A DNA stretch of 64,000 nt from Chrysogorgia sp. JL179-B06. Lineage: Eukaryota; Cnidaria; Anthozoa; Scleralcyonacea; Chrysogorgiidae. Each line of letters begins with the position of its first letter. Position 1 is the first letter of the stretch. This document shows positions 12,558-24,030 of this stretch, one piece after another. The notes beneath the pieces were generated by a model. It saw only the letters and a list, made by a program, of their open reading frames with translations, searched no databases and had not been told where the DNA came from. Made by a program: the position numbers and the translations under genes. The DNA is taken from assembly GCA_035772405.1 (NCBI GenBank), contig JAYKKM010000380.1, positions 101,001-165,000 on the forward strand. The letters run 5' to 3'.

Positions 12558-13339
12558 GGCATATGAACCGTAAATTGAGATGACATTTTTATTGATTTAT
12601 TTCAAAGAACGCATAAAATGGTAAAGAATTGCTTTTTCCAGTTCTTTCATATCTTATCTCGTTCTCAAGTTATTCGAGGTTGTATAATATGACCTATGAC
12701 GTCACAAGGTGTACCCACCGTTATGACCAATCTGAAAATGAAGCATATCTTCAAAACTATTGCATAAAATTGCTTGAAACTTTCCATAAGTATACAGTTC
12801 ACTAAATTGAATATCCCATGTCTACTTTATCGTTGCCATAGTAACAGATTAGTTATCAGGCTCCGTTCAACTTTTAAAAAACTTCTTTGTTTTCTGTCAT
12901 TTATAAAACAATTTTTGACTGTGGACAAGTGAAGTATATTTTCAATAGCATTGCCAAGAAAACAGAAAAACTTCAAATCATAATCTTTGCAGCGCATGCT
13001 AGAAAATATAATTTTTTGGTTCAGAAAGAAAGGAATCTGGGAAATAATCTGTCACTGTGGTAACGATAGCGTTGACATGGGGAAATTCAATTTAGTGAAC
13101 TGTATACTTATGCAAAGTTTCGAGAAATTTCATTCAATAGTTTTGAAGATATGCTTCATTTTCAAATTGGTCATAATGGCGGGTACAACTTGTGACGTCA
13201 TAGGTCATATTACACAACCTCGAATAACTCGAGAACGAGATAAGATATGAAAGAACTGTAAAAAGCCAATCTTTATCGTTTTATTGGTTCTTTCAAATAA
13301 ATCAATAAAAAATTCATCTCAATTTACGGTTCATATGCC
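12558..13339. mobile_element. Long foldback (MITE-like) element in the satellite
   Basis: The ends are mirror images: GGCATATGAACCGTAAATTG at the left and its reverse complement at the right. The inverted arms extend about 290 bp each (12,558-12,850 and 13,050-13,339) with scattered mismatches, around a spacer of about 200 bp. Each arm holds a TGACGTCA-containing segment. There is no transposase ORF, so it is a non-autonomous element. The flanks are satellite on both sides; I could not settle the target-site duplication because the satellite itself is variable. Confidence 0.88.
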
Positions 13340-16300
13340 CTTTAAAGCAAACAAAGTTGGTAATAAATAAACTTCGCATGAGGAACAAACTCCAAATACA
13401 TGTACATGGAGAACAAATTGCTTTAACCCTAAGGTTAAAACAGTGCCCCAGCCAATGAAACTGAGGACCTTAAACCAAACAAAGTTGGTAATAAAGAAAC
13501 CTCACATGTGGAACAGACTCCAAATACATGGAAAACAAATTGCTTTACCCTAAGTTTAAAACAGTGCCCCAGCCAATGAAGCTGAGGACCTTAAACTAAA
13601 CAAAGTTGGTAATAAATAAACCTCGCATGAGGAACAAACTCCAAATACATGTACATGGAGAACAACTGCTTATCCCCAAGGTTAAAACAGTGCCCCAGCC
13701 AATGAAGCTGAGGACCTTAAACCAAACAAATTTACTAATAAATAATCCTCACATGAGGAACAAACTCCAAATACATGGAGAACAAATTGCTTTAACCATA
13801 AGGTTAAAACAGTACCCAGCTAATTTCTCCAAATACAGTACCCCAGCTAATTTTTCCAAATACAGTGCTCCAGCCAAAAACAGTGTCCCAGAAAAGTTCT
13901 CCAAATACATGGAGAACAAATTGCTTTAACACTCCAAATACATGGAGAAAAAATTGCTTTAAGCCTAAGGTAAAAACAACGTACCAGCCAATGAAGCTGA
14001 GGACCTTAAATCAAACAAAGTTGGTAATAAATAAACCTCACATGAGGAACAAACTGCAAATACATGGAGAACAAATTTCTTTAACCCTAAGGTTAAAACA
14101 GTGCCCCGGCCAATGAATGTGACGACCTTAAATCAAAGAAAGTTGGTAATAAATAAACCTCACATGAGGAACAAACTCCATATACATGGAGAACAAATTG
14201 CATTCACCCTAAGGTTAAAACAGTGCCCCAGCCAATGAAGCTGAGGACTTTAAACCAAACAAAGTTTGTAATAAATAAATCTCACATGAGGAACAAACTC
14301 CAAATACATGGAAAACAAATTGCTTTAACCCTAAGGTTAAAACAGTGCCCCAGCCAATTTCTCCAAATACATGCAGAACAAATTGCTTTAACCCTAAGGT
14401 TAAAACAGTGCCCCAGCCAATGAAGCTGAGGACCTTAAACTAAACAAAGTTGGTAATAAATAAACTTCGCATGAGGAACAAACTCTAAGTACATGTACAT
14501 GGAGAACGAATGGCTTTAACACTAAGGTTAAAACAGTGCCACAGCCAATGAAGGTGAGGACCGTAAACTAAACGAAGTTGGTAATGAAGAAAATTCACAC
14601 GCGGAACAAACTACAAATACATGGAGAACATATTGCTTTAACCCTAAGGTTAAGATAGTGCCCCAGCCAATGAAGCTGAGGACCTTAAACTAAACAAAGT
14701 TGGTAATAAATAAACCTCACATGAGGAACAAACTCCAAATACATGGAGAACAAATTGCTTTAACCCTAAGGTTAAAACAGTGCCCCAGCCAATTTCTCCA
14801 AATAAATGGAGAACAAATTGTTAACCCCAAGGTTAAAACAGTGCCCCAGCCAATGAAGCTGAGGACTTTAAACCAAACAAAGTTTGTAATAAATAAACCT
14901 CACATGAGGAACAAACTCCAAATACATGGAAAACAAATTGCTTTAACCCTAAGGTTAAAACAGTGCCCCAGCCAATTTCTCCAAATACATGGAGAACAAA
15001 TTGCTAACCCTAAGGTTAAAACAGTGCCCCAGCCAATGAAGCTGAGGACCTTAAACTAAACAAAGTTGGTAATAAATAAACTTCGCATGAGGAACAAACT
15101 CTAAGTACATGTACATGGAGAACGAATGGCTTTAACACTAAGGTTAAAACAGTGCCACAGCCAATGCAGGTGAGGACCGTAAACTAAACAAAGTTGGTAA
15201 TGAAGAAAATTCACATGCGGAACAAACTACAAATACATGCAGAACATATTGCTTTAACCCTAAGGTTAAGATAGTGCCCCAGCCAATGAAGCTGAGGACC
15301 TTAAACTAAACAAAGTTGGTAATAAATAAACCTCACATGAGGAACAAACTCCAAATACATGGAAAACAAATTGCTTTAACCCTAAGGTTAAAACAGTGCC
15401 CCAGCCAACTTCTCCAAATACATGGAGAACAAATTGCTTTAACCCTAAGGTTAAAACAGTGCCCCAGCCAATGAAGCTGAGGACCTTAAACTAAACAAAG
15501 TTGTAATAAATAAACCTCACATGAGGGACAAACTCCAAATACATGTCCACAAAGAACAATTGCTTAACGCCAAGGTTAAAAGAGTGCCCCAGCCAATGCA
15601 GGTGAGGACCGTAAATTGAAAAAAGTTGGTAACAAACTCCAAATAGATGGAGAACAAATTGTTTTACCCTAAGTTTAAACCCGTGCAACAGCCAATGAAG
15701 CTGAGGACCTTAAACTAAACAAAGTTGGTAATAAATAAACCTCACATGAGCAACAAACTCCAAATACATGGAGAACAAATTGTTTTAATCCCAAGTTTAA
15801 AACATTGCCCCAGCCAATGAACCTGAGGACCTTAAACCAAAGAAAGTTGGTAATATAGAGGAACAAACTCCAAATACATGTACATGTAGAACAAATTGCT
15901 TTAACCCTAAGGTTAAAACAGTGCCACAGCCAATGCAATGAGGACCGTAAACTAAACAAAGTTGGTAATAAAGAAACTTCACATGAGGAACAAACTGCAA
16001 ATACATGTACACGAAGAACAATTGCTTAACGCCAAGGTTAAAACAGTGCCCCAGCAAATGAAAGTGAGGACCTTAAACCAAGCAAAGTTGGTAATAAATA
16101 AACTTCGCATCAGGAACAAGCTCCAAATACATGTACATGGAGAACAAATTGCTTTAACCCTAAGGTTAAAACAGTGCCCCAGCCAATGAAGCTGAGGACC
16201 TTAAACTAAACAAAGTTGGTAATAAATAAACCTCACATGAGGGACAAACTCCAAATACATGGAGAAGAAATTGCTTAACCCTAAGGTTAAAACAGTGCGC

Positions 16301-17522
16301 CAACCAATGAAGCTGAGGACCTAAAACCAAAGAAAGTTGGTAATAAATAAAACTCACACGAGGAAAAAACTCCATATACATGGAGAACAAATTGCATTCA
16401 CCCTAAGGTTAAAACAACGCACCAGCCAATGAAGCTGAGGACCTTAAACGAAACAAAGTCGGTAATAAATAAACCTCACATGAGGAACAATCTCCTAATA
16501 CATGGAGAACAATTGCTTAACCGTAAGGTTAAAACAGTGCCCTAGCCAATGAAGCTGAGAACTTTAAACCAAACAAAGTTTGTAATAAATAAACCTCACA
16601 TGAGGAACAAACTCCAAATACATGGAAAACAAACTGCTTTAACCCTAAGGTTAAAACAGAGCCCCAGCCAATTTCTCCAAATACATGGAGAACAAATTGC
16701 TTTAACCCTAAGGTTAAAACAGTGCCCCAGCTAATTTCTCCAAATACAGTGCCCCAGCTAATTTCTCCAAATACAGTGCCCCAGCCAAGTTCTCTAAATA
16801 CATGCAGAACAAATTGCTTTAACACTCCAAATACATGCAGAACAAATTGCTTTAAACCTAAGGTTAAAACAGTACCCCAGCTAATGAAACTGAAGACCTT
16901 AAACTAAACAAAGTTGGTGATAAATAAACCTCAAATGAGGAACAAACTCCAAATACACGGAGAACAAATTTCTTTAACACTAATGTTAAAACAGTGCCCC
17001 AGCCAATTTTCCAAATACAGTGCCCCAGACAATTTATCCAAATACAGTGCCCCAGCCAATTTCTCCAAATACAGTGCCCCAGCCAAAAACAGTGCCCAGC
17101 CAAGTTCTCCAAATACATGGAAAACAAATTGTTTAACCCCAAGGTTAAAACAGTGCCCGAGCCAATGAAGGTGAGGACCTTAAACCAAACAAAGTTGGTT
17201 ATAAATAAACTTCGCATGAGGAACAAACTCCAAATACATGTACACGAAGAACAATTGCTTAACGCCAAGGTTAAAAGAGTGCCACAACCAATGCAGGTGA
17301 GGACCGTAAACTAAACAAAGTTGGTGATAAATAAACCTTACATGACGAACAAACTGCAAATAGATGGAGAACAAATTGTTTAAACCCTAATGTTAAAACA
17401 CTGCCCCAGCCAAGTTCTCCAAATACATGGAGAACAAATTGCTTTAAACCCTAAGGTTAAAACAACGCACCAGCCAATGAAGCTGAGGAGCTTAAACCAA
17501 ACAAAATTGGTAATCAATAAAC
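13340..17522. repeat. Satellite array, segment 3b
   Basis: The satellite resumes at CAAACAAAGTTGGTAATAAA. The part at 13,600-14,000 is another copy of the module seen at 1,192-1,560 and 7,083-7,440, and 14,220-15,100 resembles the module at 212-700. The satellite ends at ATAAACCTC just before the third EGF block. Confidence 0.95.
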
Positions 17523-18105
17523 CTCTGTAAATTGCTTTTATTGTCATTGCAATACCTGATTTGATGGCAATGAATTCTATAGTACAAGTAAGTATATTTG
17601 ATAATTTAATAGAAGGCTTTTTCCATACTAACGTTATTCTCACTTTATTTCTTAAGCAAACAATTGCATTGGTTTTTATACAATATTAATGATACACAAG
17701 TTAATTATATTGAAAATTACTTTTATTGTGCCTGCAATACCGGATTTGAAGGAGAAGAAGTCAATAGCACAAGTAAGTATATTTGATAATTTAATAGAAG
17801 GCTTTTTCAATAATTACTTTATTCTAACTTAATTCCTTTAGCAAACAATTACAATGGTTCTTTGTGCCATATTAATTCTACACAAATTAATTCTACTGAA
17901 AATTACTTTTATTGTGAGTGCAATACCGGATTAGATTTCAACGGATTCTGTAGTACAATTAAGTACATTTGATAATTTAAAATAAGGTATTGTCATTAAT
18001 AACAATATTCTCACTTTATTTATTTAGTAAACAATTGCAATGGCATTTTATGCCATATTAATGCTACAGAAGTTAATTACACTAAAAATTACTTTTATTG
18101 TTACT
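17523..18105 (+). pseudogene. EGF-like exon block 3 (truncated)
   Basis: Starts at the same satellite/exon junction as blocks 1 and 2 (CCTC then TGTAAATTGCTTTTATTG). It holds a 3' exon part (17,524-17,590), an exon with a reading-frame slip at 17,656-17,773 but both splice sites intact, an intact exon at 17,842-17,958, and an exon beginning at 18,029 that breaks off at 18,105 (TGTTACTGAGTAG). The block is shorter than the others: the first partial exon is followed directly by a copy of the last exon type. The EGF array ends abruptly here and is not seen again to the right. Confidence 0.82.
17842..17958 (+). CDS. EGF-like exon, best preserved copy
   Basis: A 117-nt, 39-codon open exon after CCTTTAG. 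It reads NNYNGSLCHINSTQ, then STENYFYCECNTGLD and NGFCST, keeping the Cys of the C-x-C pair and the final Cys. The upstream intron has GTAAGT and a clear polypyrimidine tract, so exons 17,656-17,773 and 17,842-17,958 could still be spliced together. The downstream donor is TTAAGT. If expressed it would be part of a larger secreted or cell-surface EGF protein (family knowledge); expression is not shown. Confidence 0.55.
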
Positions 18106-18443
18106 GAGTAGTTATATATATATATTATTATTATTATTCATAATAGAGGATCTCTCAACCAATCAGCGACGAGTATTCACGCATAAATTAATTATGAACC
18201 AATCAGAAGCGAGTATTTGTGTTTATGCGCCCGCGATTCTTAGGGGTGTGCTCGTTAATGAGGTGGATTATCCTATTAATCCATGGACCCGAGTAACTAG
18301 TGCTACTCGGTCATGAAAGACGAGAACGCAAAAGGCTCTCCGCAGCGCACCATGTGACCAGATCGCCGCCTGTCTGATACCGCGGGCACAGATGTTCCTT
18401 AAATTATATGCGAAAGGCAAGTGGCACGAAATTACTGCTCGAA
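18106..18443 (+). promoter_or_regulatory. Probable promoter region of the P2RX7_C-type gene
   Basis: An AT microsatellite (TATATATATATTATTATTAT, 18,112-18,140) is followed by two CCAATCAG boxes (about 18,157 and 18,199) and a G+C-richer stretch up to the ATG at 18,444. I see no ORF that looks coding. CCAAT boxes at this distance fit a promoter, but it is inferred only from sequence. Confidence 0.35.
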
Positions 18444-19568
18444 ATGTTAACCGATGGCGATAATTCAGATAGTAGCGAGGCAGTGGAAAATGATATAGCA
18501 GATATACATACAGAAGATGGAGAAGAGGTAATTATAAAACTATTTTAAAATGTTATTTGAGAGATATTAGCTTATAGTGTTAAGTATTAAAAATATATAA
18601 TCGTAACACTAACAATATTCGTTGTTTTGTATTAAATTTATAGGGTCTTGAATCACTCCCAGGTTGCACTTGTAAATCTAAGTGCAGCATGCCACTAAAG
18701 GAAAGCGCAGGGAAACGAAGAGGTTGTCCTTGCAAAGGGTTACAATTTAAAATGTGGTTGCAATTGCAAGTGTGGCACAGCGAAAAATCCTTGCACCAAT
18801 AAGGTTCGTATGTACTCAAAACAGATATTATATAATTTAAGCTGTATAATTGAGTGAAAAATACATGTATTCTCATCTTTGTTTTAATATTTTAAAAAGG
18901 TGATGTCAGAAATTACACCTAACATGACAACTTGCGAACCTGATAGGCAAAACGAACCTTCTGTTGAGGTAATTTACAAATGTGTATGTTTTTGACATGA
19001 CATGTAACATACATTTTATCTATGCATTATGTCTTTATCTATGCATGCTTAAGATTTTTTATTGTTTAAATAGGATATTCTAAAGAACTTAGATCGTGAG
19101 AAGCTTCTTCAGTTTGCTGTGGTTGCATTCACATCAAGAAGGCTACTTTTAAATGATTTGATTGCAAATCAGCCAGGAACTGGAGGAAACCGTGATCCAG
19201 GATTTGTGACAATGCCAGTGCCATCATTTTGTGTTTGTGGCCACTGCACAGAAATGCCTTCAGACAAAGAAAGAGTCTGCTGTGAAGAGAGAAGACATTG
19301 CCGAAGCCAAACTGATTCCTTTGCTAACATTTGCATTGATTCAGATAACATATCAACTGCCATACGGAGTTTAGCAGATACGTATGTATTCACGCCAGTG
19401 TATGACAAAGCAATGAGGCATGCTGCCTACAGGCAATATGTCATGTGGCAGCATGGTCATTTAGGAAAGGGACATCGTATTGTTATACCATCATGTTCTG
19501 TTTGGAGAATTAGGAAACATTACCCATCTCCAGATGGCAAATATACTGGATATAAAAATAGGTCATAA
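18444..19568 (+). CDS. CXC-like / P2RX7_C domain protein (four exons, one frameshift)
   Basis: Exons: 18,444-18,527 (28 codons, acidic), 18,644-18,803, 18,900-18,968 (23 codons) and 19,074-19,568 (164 codons plus stop). All junctions are GT-AG and phase 0. Exon 2 encodes a cysteine cluster (GCTCKSKC, RRGCPCK and, one frame over, CGCNCKCGTAKNPCTNK), like CXC zinc-binding repeats. Exon 2 is 160 nt, one too many, so there is a one-base insertion between the two halves of the cluster. Exon 4 matches the P2X7-receptor C-terminal ballast domain (P2RX7_C): CVCGHCTEMP, CCEERRHC, then AYRQYVMWQHGHLGKGHR and VIPSCSVWRIR. No P2X channel part is present, so it is not an ion channel. It converges with the Kolobok-like gene and may be the accessory gene of the same element. 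Confidence 0.8.
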
Positions 19569-20358
19569 TTTTATGTTGTTACTGGCTGCATTCAGGTTTT
19601 TGTGTCTGGTTACTACACAATATAGGCACTAATTCTAGACATATGACTCTCACACTGGGAACAAATACCAGTCTGAACAACTTTATTCTCGTACTTTCCT
19701 AGCCTGCGTGGCAGGCGTTACGTTTGGGGGGCGGGCGGAATTGGGGGCGCGGGAAAATGGAGAGGCGAAAGTTACTTTCGCCTTCCCATTTTCCGCCCCG
19801 CCCCCAACTCCGCGCGCTCCCCCAAACGTAACGCCTGCCACGCAGGCTAGTGCTTGCCAGGCTGCATGGACACTTAAGTCTGAATGCAGCCTTATGGTGT
19901 TCAAATTATTTACATTGTTTATTATAATTGAATACCATGACATGATGGAAATTAGTGTTTAAATGTCCAAGGGAGGATTTAATTGTGAAAATCCAGATGG
20001 CCATAGGATATTTATTCACTAATTTCATGATAACATGTCATGATATTAGTTCATAATACTATAATTACCGATGAAATATAATTTTATTGATTGAAATTAT
20101 TGTATTTTGGAAATGAAAACCATCCTTTGACTTTTGCTTGTGCATCTTTCTTCCAAACTAGGGAAAATTAGTGGTTTCATGCTTACTAAATGAGGTAATT
20201 TGGATATAAATTGTACAGTTAGAAAAAAAAGTCCGAGGTAATCATGGTATTATATTACAGTATGTGTTATACATATACATACATGTATATACAGTACACG
20301 TACACACATACATATTATATGCTGGATATTACTCTTCTTGAATAAAAGTTATGTTACT
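19569..20358. other. Spacer between the convergent genes
   Basis: Noncoding AT-rich sequence holding the foldback element at 19,699-19,850. AATAAA occurs at 20,341 (+) and its complement is not prominent nearby. An alternating TACATACATGTATATAC stretch lies at 20,275-20,315. No gene seen. Confidence 0.7.
19699..19850. mobile_element. Short G+C-rich foldback element
   Basis: A 152-bp near-perfect hairpin. CTAGCCTGCGTGGCAGGCGT at the left end is matched by its exact reverse complement at the right end, and GAAAGTTACTTTCGCC marks the apex. The arms are about 70 bp. The G+C-rich composition stands out from the AT-rich surroundings. A MITE-type element is likely; TIR-like CTAG ends are visible, the target duplication is not clear. 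Confidence 0.85.
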
Positions 20359-22778
20359 TTAAAACCGTGTCTGGTGCTCTTTTACAAGGTCCTTAGTAGA
20401 TGGACCAGGTAATTTGGCAATATTAGGTGCCACACTTTTATGGTTGTAAGGGTGAACGAAGGGCTGTGATCCATGTTCCCTGGCTTTGAGCACTAATGAA
20501 CAGAGGTATGGCAGGTAGGAGTAGTTTTTGTTTTCTTGAACTACCACAACTTTCCACCTTTGGCCTCGTTTGCTCCAACGCTTGGTAAAAATCAGCTCAT
20601 TATTTTTGTTTCTTGTTTGCTGTTGATGCAGGTGGTGGTTGTGGTCAAATACAGCCAACAAACTTCGGGTAATTGTTCCTTCATATCTGAAAGTTTTTTA
20701 TTATTATTATAACATTAATGATTTTTAAATATTTTTGAAATGTTTAATGATGGTATATGAATAGTGCAATTACTTACAAGAATGAACATCTTTTTAGAGC
20801 ATACATAAGTCTATGACTATGATAGGATTCAAGCTTTCCTGTGTGTCTAGCAAAATAGAAAAGTTTCAATACAATTATGCCTTAGTCAGAACATATTTTT
20901 ATACTACAATTACAGTATATGAAGTTTACTGTTCAATAAAAATAAATGTTTTATTTACTTGAATTTTACATAATAGGGCAAACTCTTTAAAAACCCCTTG
21001 TCCAGGACAATCTCTCGTAGAGCTTGCATTGGTGCAGAATCTGGTTGGAGCCACTCCTTGCTTGTGAGATCTTCCAGAGGACCATGTGAGCATTCCCCAT
21101 TATACCACTTGTGCTCGTTTGCACAATGCTTAAGCACATTAATCCACATATTCTATATAACAAGCAAGAGTTGTACTTACTGTCATGTGTTCAGTGGCAT
21201 ATGAGGTTGTGCAAGACAAGCACAACTAGTACTGCTAGTGCTTGCATATTCATATTTGAAAGAAAATAATCTAGACTATCTACAGCATATTTTGAAATTC
21301 AGAAAAATCAAATAATACTTTGAATTTGTTCACAAATAATACTTTGAATTTGTTCACAAATAATACTTTGAATTCTGAAATGATCAATTTCATCATGCAG
21401 TAGGAAATGTTTATAATCTTTGCATTCTTTTGCACAATGCCAAAAGTGGTTTCTGATGGCTGCAACCCACTTTACAACACAAGGTTTCCTCTCATCTTAG
21501 AAGCCTAAAAATTTAATAATTATAGTACATGTTGTTAATAATTTATTTGCTCTAAGAAAAACTAAATTAATCAACTACGTGATGTATACACATTTAAAAT
21601 CATAGATTTATATTTAAATTGTTCCTTTTACCTTTATAATGGTAATACTTACTGTAAGATCCAATATACACTACAGTATACAGTCATCTATGTGATTTTT
21701 TTCTAAAACAAAACCCTACAATTTTATAGTAAGTAACTGTACCTTATTCAACTTTTTGTTTAACTTGTTACTCTTATGCCAAACATCAAGTTGGTGAGTA
21801 ATTCCTTCATATTGAGGATTAGAAGCTGAATCAAAAAGAAATATATGGGGATAAATATCAGTTTACCACAAACAGTTATATTAAACAGTACACAAATGGC
21901 ATGTCATTATGGAAATGTTTGAGTTTCTGTTTACCTAACAACTTAATTATTTGTGAACAAGCGTCTGTTACAACTTCCACGACATTCAACTTCTGCTTGA
22001 CAGCATCAAGGGCTCTTTGACATCCAACCTTCTCCATGACACTGCTTTTCATTTGGGCATGGCGGACGTCAACAACTTCGAAATGGAGAATGTAGTCCAA
22101 TGATGTGTGCATAAGCGAGTATGCACACATCTTTGCACAATGACCTGGCGAGTCCATTTGACCATCACCACAAACTGAAACTGGTGCATCACCAAGAGCA
22201 TCAAACATTTCTTTTTGCATTTTACCCTACCATGTTTGGACAACTGGTGCGATATACAACTTCTGATTGTTTAAATATGTTGTTTCACCCATCCAAGCCA
22301 AATTCAAACATTTTGAAAAAAGAGATAGCTTAGTAAAATTATTCCCTGAGAACAAAAGAGATGCAGCTGCCAGGAGATTATTACAGTAGATCCGATCGAC
22401 TGTATGACTTGAAACCCATTCTCCACAATGACCATTTTCACATTTCCACTTGATTTCTAAGGTGCATCCAATCCATTTCTCATTCACTTCAGTGAGAGGC
22501 ATTGCACAATCACTTTCACTACAGAACTGAAAGAACTCTTTCAACTTTGTGACACTGCAGATAAATTTCTTGTCTGTGGTTACAATTTTAAGTTATTTTT
22601 CTGTATCTGCAGCAAAGGTTATTTCATATTTGGGCTGCAGAAATACTTTTGGGGGACATAAACCTTCGACAGATTCGAGACAATGGGCTGGGATGTTAGT
22701 TTCAATGTCATTTATAGATGTTATGCTAACATCTATGTCTTCCTCTTGGCAGGTTGTAGCATTAAATTCAATGTTCAT
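20359..22778 (-). pseudogene. Kolobok-like DNA transposase, six exons, decayed
   Basis: On the minus strand: exon 1 22,778-21,935, exon 2 21,825-21,743, exon 3 about 21,500-21,300, exon 4 21,152-20,959, exon 5 20,846-20,778, exon 6 20,686-20,359. Conserved blocks appear in order: KWKCENGHCGEWVSS, CGDGQMDSPGHCAKMC, VTDACSQIIKLL, ITHQLDVWHKSNKLNKKL, NHFWHC, HTGKLESYHS and LLAVFDHNHH. These match Kolobok-type transposases as I know them; the acidic residues in the second, third, fourth and sixth blocks are candidates for catalysis. Lesions: in-frame TAA near 22,593, TAG near 22,222, a frame problem at the start of exon 3, and a 24-bp repeat expansion in exon 3. Introns are GT-AG with compatible phases, so it was once a proper split gene. 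Confidence 0.8.
21311..21375. repeat. 24-bp minisatellite inside transposase exon 3
   Basis: AATAATACTTTGAATTTGTT followed by CACA is repeated 2.7 times. On the gene strand 24 bp is eight codons, so the expansion kept frame until it reached a stop. It replaces the block expected between NHFWHC and the downstream exon. Confidence 0.9.
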
Positions 22779-22899
22779 GTCATCATCTCAAATTCATGAA
22801 TAATTCATGAGTTAATTAACCAATCAGAGTAGGCGAATTAATCAGGTGATTGCGGTTGGATACCCCGGTGAACCATGCCAACACAATACGCGTGACCTG
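22779..22899 (-). promoter_or_regulatory. Region upstream of the transposase gene
   Basis: Contains ATGAATAATTCATGA (palindrome) and CCAATCAG (22,830), mirroring the CCAAT boxes ahead of the convergent + gene. Possible promoter of the transposase; no terminal inverted repeat shared with 18,106 could be recognised by eye. Confidence 0.3.
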
Positions 22900-22933
22900 G
22901 ATATTAGATGAACAACGTTGTTCATCTAATATC
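22900..22933. repeat. Perfect 34-bp palindrome
   Basis: GATATTAGATGAACAAC is followed directly by its reverse complement, with no loop. The TGAACAAC core is also found at both ends of the foldback starting at 23,017. Confidence 0.95.
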
Positions 22934-23016
22934 TTAATTACGCATGCAAATAATCTTCAAAATTGTAAACTGCAATTTAAATTATAACTAATTACTATTG
23001 TGTTCAATTGAGATGC

Positions 23017-23167
23017 TATATGAACAACTCGAGCTCGTGTCCCACCAGGATATCCAAACACTCGAAAACAATTAACAAAAACACTCGCGCTTCGCGCTCG
23101 TGTTTTCATACATTGTTTTCTCGTGTTTGGATATCCCGGTGAAACACTCGCTCTCGTTGTTCATATA
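23017..23167. mobile_element. Foldback element with ACTCG apex
   Basis: The left arm TATATGAACAACTCGAGC and the right arm CTCGTTGTTCATATA pair. Inside, CCAGGATATCCAAACACTCG pairs with CGTGTTTGGATATCCCGG. The apex reads AAACACTCGCGC / GCGCTCGTGTTTT. There is no ORF, so it is a short non-autonomous palindrome. Confidence 0.85.
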
Positions 23168-23956
23168 TAACTTGAACACCACAGCTGGCAACTCCATATA
23201 TGGAGTTGTTTATCAGTTTTGACAAGCTGACAGCCCGGTCATTTTGAAAACCTTTCACAGCTCGTTTCGAAGTTGGATCACAGTAAGGCAAAAGACCACT
23301 GGATTTTAGCCTTTTAATAATGTAAATAAGAAAACCTTAGGACAAAGGATAGCTAATGAATTCTGGGTGAGTAAACGAGTTGTTATTTGCAAAAGATGAG
23401 TTATATAAACGTTTTTATTTCGATGTCAGTGCAGTGTCAATGTTTCATGTGTGTAGTCGTTGAATTTCCTTTAATTTACAAATAATTTCTGTGGGTGTTT
23501 ACTGTTATAAAATCGGTAGTATGTTTCCCTGGTCATAACCAGGTCATTTGTTTAGTATTCAGTTCATTTATACTCGCCAGTTTCTTAATTTGGCAGTGTA
23601 TCGCGGTAATCTTTACGGCCGATACCGTACTATTATTCTTTAAGTTTTGCTTGGTTTTTGTTGTAACTGAAATGATTTTTAATGTTTGTAAATGTTATTA
23701 AATTCTATATGAAAGGCAATTCAAATTGTCTCATAAACTATATAAAGGAGAATATCGATCAACAGTCCATTTATTTCGTTGTTCTGCGGGTTTTTGAGCA
23801 CTTTCTATTCTCTTTTTGCAACTTCTTTTTCATAAATATTACGTAAAATAATTTCCCTGCATACAGTAATTGTTTTCTACCTTCCTGCTTTTACCATTTT
23901 CTTGCATTACGTAAAAAGAAAAGTCGTTCAAGAGAAGGACACCATCTTGTTTTGCG
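23168..23956. other. Noncoding AT-rich stretch
   Basis: No coding signal beyond chance hydrophobic ORFs, and no repeat structure seen by eye. Confidence 0.6.
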
Positions 23957-24030
23957 AAACAGTGAATAGTGCAGGATATCCCGAGCTAGAGGAACCAATC
24001 AGATTGCACGAAAAGCACTATTCACTGTTT
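23957..24030. mobile_element. Small foldback, 16-bp arms
   Basis: AAACAGTGAATAGTGC pairs with GCACTATTCACTGTTT around a 42-bp loop that contains GGATATCCCGAG and CCAATCAG. The same GGATATCC and CCAAT words occur in other foldbacks of this window. Confidence 0.8.

Noticed and set aside
200..17650. Many ORFs of 60-130 codons in the satellite (MRNKLQIHGEQIALTLRL-type and reverse-strand types)
   Set aside because: They are translations of the tandem repeat in all frames and on both strands, with no domain and changes at every codon position.
18444..19568. P2X7 receptor channel
   Set aside because: Only the cytoplasmic ballast domain is present; no transmembrane or ATP-binding part.
18106..22900. 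Terminal inverted repeats bounding both convergent genes
   Set aside because: CCAATCAG occurs on both sides but no longer matching ends could be found by eye.
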